From: Pontiella sp.
GTDB taxonomy: Bacteria > Verrucomicrobiota > Kiritimatiellia > Kiritimatiellales > Pontiellaceae
Assembly (NCBI GenBank): GCA_029935255.1
Contig: JAOZKS010000084.1
Location: 1-9,606, forward strand
Reading direction: 5' to 3'
Length of the DNA: 9,606 bases
Below the pieces are notes generated by a model. That model saw nothing but the letters and a program-made list of their open reading frames with translations, was not told the DNA's origin and did no database searches. The position numbers and the translations under genes are program-made. Within the stretch, counting starts at the first letter, position 1. Each line of letters starts with the position of its first letter. Shown here in pieces: positions 6,606 through 9,606 of the stretch.

Positions 6606-8201
6606 TTACTTGTTCCGGCTCTTCTTCATGGCCTCGTAGTCGTCCAGCGTACCCGGATAATCGATAATACCTTCTTCGGTAACTTCGAAAATCCGAGTGG
6701 CCAGCGTCGCGATGAAACGGTGGTCGTGCGAAACAAAAAGGAGGGTATTGGGAAAGAGCGAGAGGGCATAGTTGAGCGCCTCGATGGATTCCAGATCCAA
6801 ATGGTTCGTGGGTTCGTCCAAGGCCAAAACATTGCCCCCCTCCATCGTCATTTTGGAAAGGATTAGACGCGCCTTCTCTCCCCCGCTGAGAACGCCCACT
6901 TTTTTCATGACATCTTCACCTCGGAAAAGCATTCTCCCCATGAATGAGCGTAATTCGACTTCGGAGGTTCCGGCGTCGGCAAAACGCCCCAGCCAGCTCA
7001 GCGCACTCATATCCGGATCGAGGAGGTCCGATGCATCCTGCGGGAACAGGCCAACCCGAACGGTTTCACCCAGCTTGATCTTTCCGGCATCACCCTGCAT
7101 CTGATTGCACAGCATGTTCAGCAGTGTCGTTTTTCCAATCCCGTTTTTCCCGATAATGGCCACGCGCTCGTCCGGCCCGATCGTGCAGGAAAAGTTGCTG
7201 AACAGCTCTTCGTCATACGACTTGGAGATCGACGTGGCCTCAATCACTTTATCACCCAGACGGGTTTTCGGCTGGAAGCGAATAAACGGGGAAACCCGGC
7301 TGCTGGCCTTGAACTTTTTAACCTCCAGCTTATCAAGCGTCTTTTTGCGCGAGGTCGCCTGTTTGGCCTTGGAGGCATTGGAGCTGAAGCGCGAAATAAA
7401 GGCCTTCAGATCGTGGGCCTGCTTTTCGACCTTCTTGTTCGCCTTTTCCTGCAACTCACGCGCTTCAAGACTGGCAATGGTAAAGTCATCGTAGTTGCCT
7501 GGGAACATACGTATTTCGTGGAAATCCAAATCGGCAATGTGGGTGCAAACCTGATTAAGGAAAAAGCGGTCGTGCGAAATGGTGATGACCGTTCCCGTAT
7601 AGCGTTTGAGCAGTTCAACCAACCACTCGATCGACTCCATATCCAGGTGGTTGGTCGGCTCGTCGAGCAATAGAATATCCGGTTGCCCAAACAGCACCTG
7701 CGCCAATAGCACCCGCAATTTAAAGCCGCCTTGCAACACCGTCATGCTTTGGTCAAACAGATCCTCGGTAAAGCCCAGCCCAACCAAAAGCGTCGCCGCC
7801 TCGGCTTCCATGGTATATCCACCCGCCTCGCCAAACTCATCCTCAATATGCCCGCAGCGTTCGTTCTCCTCATCCGTCAGCTCATCCTTGGAGTAGAGAT
7901 ATTCGCGCTCGCAATGCAGCTTCCAAAGCGTGGGGTTTCCGGTGTAGACCGTATCGATAATCGTGTGCTCATCAAAGGCCGAGTGATCCTGACGGAGGTA
8001 GCCCAACGAACAGCCGGGCCCCACCGTAACCACGCCTTCGCTCTGATCCTGCTGGCCGGTCAGGATTTTCATGAACGTAGACTTTCCGGAGCCATTGGCC
8101 CCAATCAACCCGTAGCGATTGCCCGGAACAAATTTTACTGAAACGTCCTCAAAAAGAGCCGTTTTACCAAAGCGCATCGTAATTTGTGATGTTGTGATCA
8201 T
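6606..8201 (-). CDS. ybiT: ABC-F family ATPase, YbiT type
   Basis: This is a soluble protein with two ABC domains and no membrane part. ABC-F proteins bind the ribosomal E site and act on stalled or antibiotic-blocked ribosomes. The length (531) and motifs follow E. coli YbiT (about 530) closely, with a shared NRYGLIGANGSGKSTFMKIL stretch. Domain 1 has Walker A GANGSGKST (34-42), a signature degenerated to LQGGFK (156-161), and Walker B DILLLDEPTNHLD with Glu181 and switch His210. The P-site linker (about 240-310) contains SRFSSNASKAKQATSR and KASSRVSPFIRF. Domain 2 has GKNGIGKTT (351-359), canonical LSGGEK (438-443), and VLALDEPTNHLD with Glu463 and His492. The altered first signature is also seen in YbiT. 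The start at 8201 is supported by homology of MITTSQITMRFGKTALFEDV to the YbiT N-terminus; upstream there is only a weak AGGG. Its first 62 bases and leader are duplicated at 9030-9156. Confidence 0.95.
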   Translation of the reverse strand: MITTSQITMRFGKTALFEDVSVKFVPGNRYGLIGANGSGKSTFMKILTGQQDQSEGVVTVGPGCSLGYLRQDHSAFDEHTIIDTVYTGNPTLWKLHCEREYLYSKDELTDEENERCGHIEDEFGEAGGYTMEAEAATLLVGLGFTEDLFDQSMTVLQGGFKLRVLLAQVLFGQPDILLLDEPTNHLDMESIEWLVELLKRYTGTVITISHDRFFLNQVCTHIADLDFHEIRMFPGNYDDFTIASLEARELQEKANKKVEKQAHDLKAFISRFSSNASKAKQATSRKKTLDKLEVKKFKASSRVSPFIRFQPKTRLGDKVIEATSISKSYDEELFSNFSCTIGPDERVAIIGKNGIGKTTLLNMLCNQMQGDAGKIKLGETVRVGLFPQDASDLLDPDMSALSWLGRFADAGTSEVELRSFMGRMLFRGEDVMKKVGVLSGGEKARLILSKMTMEGGNVLALDEPTNHLDLESIEALNYALSLFPNTLLFVSHDHRFIATLATRIFEVTEEGIIDYPGTLDDYEAMKKSRNK

Positions 8202-8266
8202 GTGGATAACCCTGAGTTGAATCTGAGATTTCTGAAAAAGCAGGCCCTGCTATAGCAATATATTCC
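8140..8266. repeat. Direct repeat copy A (ABC-F 5' end plus leader)
   Basis: This segment recurs at 9030-9156 in the same orientation, starting 890 bp further on. The first 29 bases are identical. The whole aligns at about 85% identity by hand with four single-base gap positions. It covers the first 62 bases of the ABC-F gene and about 65 bp of its leader, and ends just after the conserved TGCTATAGCA palindrome. Copy A is the functional version because it encodes the conserved ABC-F N-terminus. Confidence 0.92.
8235..8251 (-). terminator. Terminator-like stem in the ABC-F leader
   Basis: On the minus strand AGCAGGGCCTGCT (8251-8239) is a near-perfect palindrome, followed by TTTT (8238-8235). 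It can form a five-pair stem with a three-base loop before a short T-run, about 35 bp upstream of the ABC-F ATG. It is short for an intrinsic terminator and could instead be an operator. Some antibiotic-resistance ABC-F genes are controlled by leader attenuation, which makes the position suggestive only. In copy B the right arm is lost. Confidence 0.25.
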
Positions 8267-8315
8267 CCGTGCGCCTATCGTTAAATGCAACCAACTTGAC
8301 AGGCAATGAGGTTTC

Positions 8316-8441
8316 ATGAAGATCGCGATGGATAAACGCGGGGTAATATTCAATATTACTCCACTTCTTTACGGATACTTTAATTATGGATGCTTCAAAC
8401 AAACCCTTTCAGAAACGCGGATCAAACTTTGGCCGGAATAA
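8316..8441 (+). CDS. Possible 41-residue small ORF overlapping the methyltransferase start
   Basis: An ATG at 8316 is preceded by GAGG four bases upstream, the best ribosome-binding site in this region. It opens a 41-codon frame beginning MKIAMDKRGVIFNITPLLYG and stopping at TAA 8439-8441. It overlaps the first 56 bases of the methyltransferase gene in another frame. The methyltransferase ATG at 8386 itself has no clear Shine-Dalgarno site, so this frame could be a leader peptide that couples translation. I recognise no homologue and it may be chance. Confidence 0.25.
   Translation: MKIAMDKRGVIFNITPLLYGYFNYGCFKQTLSETRIKLWPE
8343..8359. promoter_or_regulatory. Perfect 17-bp palindrome upstream of the methyltransferase
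   Basis: GTAATATT-C-AATATTAC is an eight-base perfect inverted repeat around a single C, centred 35 bp upstream of the ATG at 8386. Its compact symmetry and AT-rich arms suit a dimeric repressor operator. A loop of one base is too tight for a good RNA hairpin of full length. The regulator is unknown. Confidence 0.45.
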
Positions 8442-9000
8442 TAACCGGGCACGGATGAACAAACATGCTTCCAGCTCCAAAGCATTGATTAAGGATGAAT
8501 CCGAGCTGGATGCTCTGCTGAGCAAAACCAAGGTGCCGCTGATTTTGATTCTGGACTGCATTCAGGATCCTCACAATCTGGGGGCCTGCCTGCGTACTGC
8601 CAACGGCGCCGGAGTGGATGCCGTGATTATTCCAAAGGACAAGGCGGCTCCGGTGACCGAAACGGCAATTGCCATTAGCTGCGGCGGAGCAAGCCATACG
8701 CCTATTTTCCGCGTCACGAATCTCGCACGCACCATCGACAACCTTAAAAAACTCAATATATGGATTGCCGGAACATCGGATCATCTGGGAACCCAGGACT
8801 TGTATGAAACCGATCTTACCGGACCGCTGGCCCTGGTTATGGGCTCGGAAGCAAAAGGCCTGCGCCAATTAACACAGAAAAAATGCGACTTCCTGATCTC
8901 ATTTAAGATGGCCGGTTTTGTGGAGTGCCTGAATGTCTCCGTTGCGACGGGCGTATGCCTCTTTGAAATTGCACGGCAAAGAAAAGTCAAAACCGCTTAA
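8386..9000 (+). CDS. SpoU/TrmH-family 2'-O-ribose RNA methyltransferase, RlmB-like, short form
   Basis: This is a SAM-dependent trefoil-knot methyltransferase, expected to methylate a ribose 2'-OH in rRNA or tRNA. Residues about 50-200 align well with the catalytic domain of E. coli RlmB (which modifies G2251 of 23S rRNA). Motif 1 is DPHNLGACLRTA (61-72, with the catalytic Asn and Arg). IPKDKAAPV and RVTNLART are shared with RlmB. Motif 2 is LALVMGSEAKGL (148-159) and motif 3 is MAGFVECLNVSVATG (175-189). Two things are odd. The protein has 204 residues against about 243 for RlmB: the L30e-like RNA-binding domain is missing and replaced by a basic, low-complexity tail rich in Asn, Arg and Lys (1-35). 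Motif 3 has Cys181 where SLNVS normally supplies Ser. The true target is therefore uncertain. The start is the only ATG in frame after the stop at 8344 and lacks a clear Shine-Dalgarno site. The gene is divergent from ABC-F and bracketed by the 127-bp repeats. Confidence 0.88.
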   Translation: MDASNKPFQKRGSNFGRNNNRARMNKHASSSKALIKDESELDALLSKTKVPLILILDCIQDPHNLGACLRTANGAGVDAVIIPKDKAAPVTETAIAISCGGASHTPIFRVTNLARTIDNLKKLNIWIAGTSDHLGTQDLYETDLTGPLALVMGSEAKGLRQLTQKKCDFLISFKMAGFVECLNVSVATGVCLFEIARQRKVKTA

Positions 9001-9029
9001 ACCAGCATCCCTCATGAACAACACCCTTC

Positions 9030-9092
9030 GAAACGTCCTCAAAAAGAGCCGTTTTACCGTAAGCGCATCATAATTTGTGATGTTGTAATCAT
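9030..9092 (-). pseudogene. Remnant of the ABC-F gene 5' end
   Basis: Reading from ATG at 9092 on the minus strand gives MITTSQ followed by IMMRLR and a TAA at 9056-9054. Compared with the intact gene, one extra base after the CGC codon shifts the frame. Homology to the ABC-F coding region ends at 9030, after about 62 coding bases. It cannot make an ABC-F protein and is best read as a truncated duplicate that has since drifted. Confidence 0.85.
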
Positions 9093-9156
9093 GCGGAAAA
9101 TACCTGAGTTGACTCTAAGGTTTAAAAAAAAAGGCCCTGCTATAGCAAGATATGCC
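9030..9156. repeat. Direct repeat copy B (decayed ABC-F 5' end plus leader)
   Basis: This is the second copy of the segment at 8140-8266, starting 30 bp after the methyltransferase stop. The 29 bases from 9030 are identical to copy A. The rest carries about 14 substitutions and a few indels. The block ends in the same conserved stretch GGCCCTGCTATAGCAA. No similarity to copy A continues beyond about 9156. Confidence 0.92.
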
Positions 9157-9210
9157 AGAGGAACCTACTACTGATTTCGGCTAAGCGGACCAAGGGTTGC
9201 GAAAAGACTA

Positions 9211-9420
9211 CTACTTATCGAAATCAAATAGATCTGGTAATGGGACACCTAGTGCATTGGAAATTCTCATGCAACCTTCGACCGAGGGGGCATTGATTCC
9301 CCGTTCGACAAAACTGATGAACTCCACGGAATAATCGGCCTTTTCCGCGAGTTTTTCTTGGGTGAGGCCTTTTCGCTTCCTTAACCCCGCAATCCTTCGA
9401 CCTAACTGTTTTTTTATCAC
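9211..9420 (-). CDS. Small XRE-family (HTH_3) transcriptional regulator
   Basis: This 69-residue protein is essentially a single Cro/C1-type helix-turn-helix domain. LGRRIAGLRKRKGLTQEKLA (6-25) covers helices 1-2, and SVEFISFVERGINAPSVEGC (31-50) covers the recognition helix and the conserved ERG-N-PS turn. ISNALGVPLPDLFDFD closes the fold. There is no ligand-binding or multimerising tail. The size resembles phage Cro-like repressors, restriction-modification controller proteins and antitoxin-type regulators. The start is GTG at 9420: an in-frame TAG lies a few codons upstream and no ATG fits. There is no clear Shine-Dalgarno site, so the message may be close to leaderless. An inverted-repeat operator candidate lies 35-51 bp upstream. 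Base composition around it is more AT-rich than the rest of the window, compatible with acquired DNA. Its regulated partner is probably beyond the right edge. Confidence 0.85.
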   Translation of the reverse strand: MIKKQLGRRIAGLRKRKGLTQEKLAEKADYSVEFISFVERGINAPSVEGCMRISNALGVPLPDLFDFDK

Positions 9421-9430
9421 GCAGTCAGAC

Positions 9431-9465
9431 TATGGCTACCCCAACAGACTCTCCACGTAGCCATA
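9431..9465. repeat. Long-loop inverted repeat upstream of the XRE gene
   Basis: TATGGCTAC (9431-9439) and GTAGCCATA (9457-9465) are perfect nine-base reverse complements separated by 17 bases. The right arm overlaps the compact inverted repeat at 9455-9471, so the two arrangements are alternatives if formed in RNA, or overlapping half-sites if read by a protein. Confidence 0.55.
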
Positions 9466-9471
9466 CTACGT
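9455..9471. promoter_or_regulatory. Candidate XRE operator
   Basis: ACGTAG-CCATA-CTACGT is a perfect six-base inverted repeat with a five-base spacer (17 bp in all), the usual size for a dimeric Cro/C1-type regulator site. It lies 35 bp upstream of the XRE GTG. It is immediately downstream of the leftward -10 candidate and 17 bp before the -35 of the rightward promoter, a typical place for autorepression and control of a divergent gene. Binding is inferred. Confidence 0.55.
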
Positions 9472-9500
9472 ATATTATGAGCAAATACTTGACACAGGAA
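9472..9500 (-). promoter_or_regulatory. Candidate leftward promoter of the XRE gene
   Basis: The minus strand has TTCCTG (9500-9495), a 17-base spacer and TAATAT (9477-9472). The -35 is weak and the -10 is fair (4 of 6). Its -10 abuts the operator candidate at 9455-9471, so the transcript would start within or next to it. It overlaps the rightward promoter. Confidence 0.35.
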
Positions 9501-9517
9501 TAGAGGAACACTATCTT
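9489..9517 (+). promoter_or_regulatory. Rightward sigma-70-type promoter leaving the window
   Basis: A consensus TTGACA (9489-9494), an exact 17-base spacer and TATCTT (9512-9517, 4 of 6) make the best promoter match in the window. A second TTGACA follows at 9536-9541 without a good -10 at normal spacing. No credible gene starts before 9606: the ATG at 9558 stops after 12 codons. The driven gene must lie further right, divergent from the XRE gene. Otherwise 9518-9606 is AT-rich and shows nothing else I can support. Confidence 0.55.
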
Positions 9518-9606
9518 CTGTTTTTTTTAAAAGAATTGACATTTAATTGGTTTAACTATGCAGACTATATTTCAGAAGCTATCGAGAGCGTCCTAAATCA
9601 AAGTTT

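Noticed and set aside
9014..9073. A short ATG-initiated plus-strand frame running through repeat copy B.
   Set aside because: It has only 19 codons, lacks a ribosome-binding site and consists of antisense sequence of the ABC-F remnant.
8140..9156. The direct repeats as ends of an insertion sequence or transposon carrying the methyltransferase.
   Set aside because: There is no transposase, the ends are not inverted repeats, and the repeat is clearly the 5' end of a resident gene rather than a mobile-element terminus.
9211..9420. A complete toxin-antitoxin or restriction-modification module around the XRE gene.
   Set aside because: No partner gene is present in the window: the DNA downstream on the minus strand is the ABC-F remnant, and the rightward gene, if any, is outside.
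9431..9465. The inverted repeat as a tRNA or an intrinsic terminator.
   Set aside because: No cloverleaf can be drawn, the loop is 17 bases, and no T-run follows on either strand.

Overview
The window looks like ordinary chromosomal DNA from a bacterium. It is moderately GC-rich, has dense short intergenic gaps and Shine-Dalgarno sites before some genes, and includes one protein with a clear Sec signal peptide. No tRNA, rRNA, CRISPR array or transposase is visible. The content (class II ribonucleotide reductase with an ATP cone, secreted transglutaminase-like protein, YbiT-type ABC-F, Dabb-shikimate kinase fusion) would fit the Planctomycetes-Verrucomicrobia-Kiritimatiellota side of the tree or another Gram-negative group. 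That placement is a guess, not a result.

Layout from left to right. Positions 1-1726 (minus) hold the first 575 codons of a B12-dependent class II ribonucleotide reductase that runs off the left edge. Two NrdR boxes 32 bp apart sit upstream of it (1801-1848). Positions 1899-3644 (minus) encode an exported transglutaminase-like protein with a complete Cys-His-Asp triad. Divergent to it, a PLP enzyme of the ACC deaminase/D-cysteine desulfhydrase family (3721-4722) overlaps by four bases (ATGA) with a family 2 glycosyltransferase that has an extra C-terminal Rossmann-like domain (4719-5708). This pair converges, with only two bases between stop codons, on a Dabb-shikimate kinase fusion gene (5711-6505, minus). 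Behind that gene on the same strand lies a YbiT-type ABC-F ATPase (6606-8201, minus).

The right end is the least ordinary part. A short SpoU/TrmH-type RNA methyltransferase related to RlmB (8386-9000, plus) lies between two direct copies of a 127-bp segment (8140-8266 and 9030-9156, about 85% identical by hand alignment). The segment carries the ABC-F start and leader. The left copy is the working gene start and the right copy is a frameshifted remnant. Beyond it is a small XRE-type repressor gene (9211-9420, minus) with a compact inverted-repeat operator candidate. That operator lies between a weak leftward promoter and a good rightward TTGACA-N17-TATCTT promoter aimed at something outside the window.

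The genes do not form one pathway. The clearest regulatory logic is NrdR control of the reductase and probable XRE control of the divergent promoters at 9455-9517. I see no convincing new defence or biosynthetic system. The observations most worth following are the Dabb-shikimate kinase fusion, the ABC-F leader duplication around the methyltransferase, and the XRE operator region.
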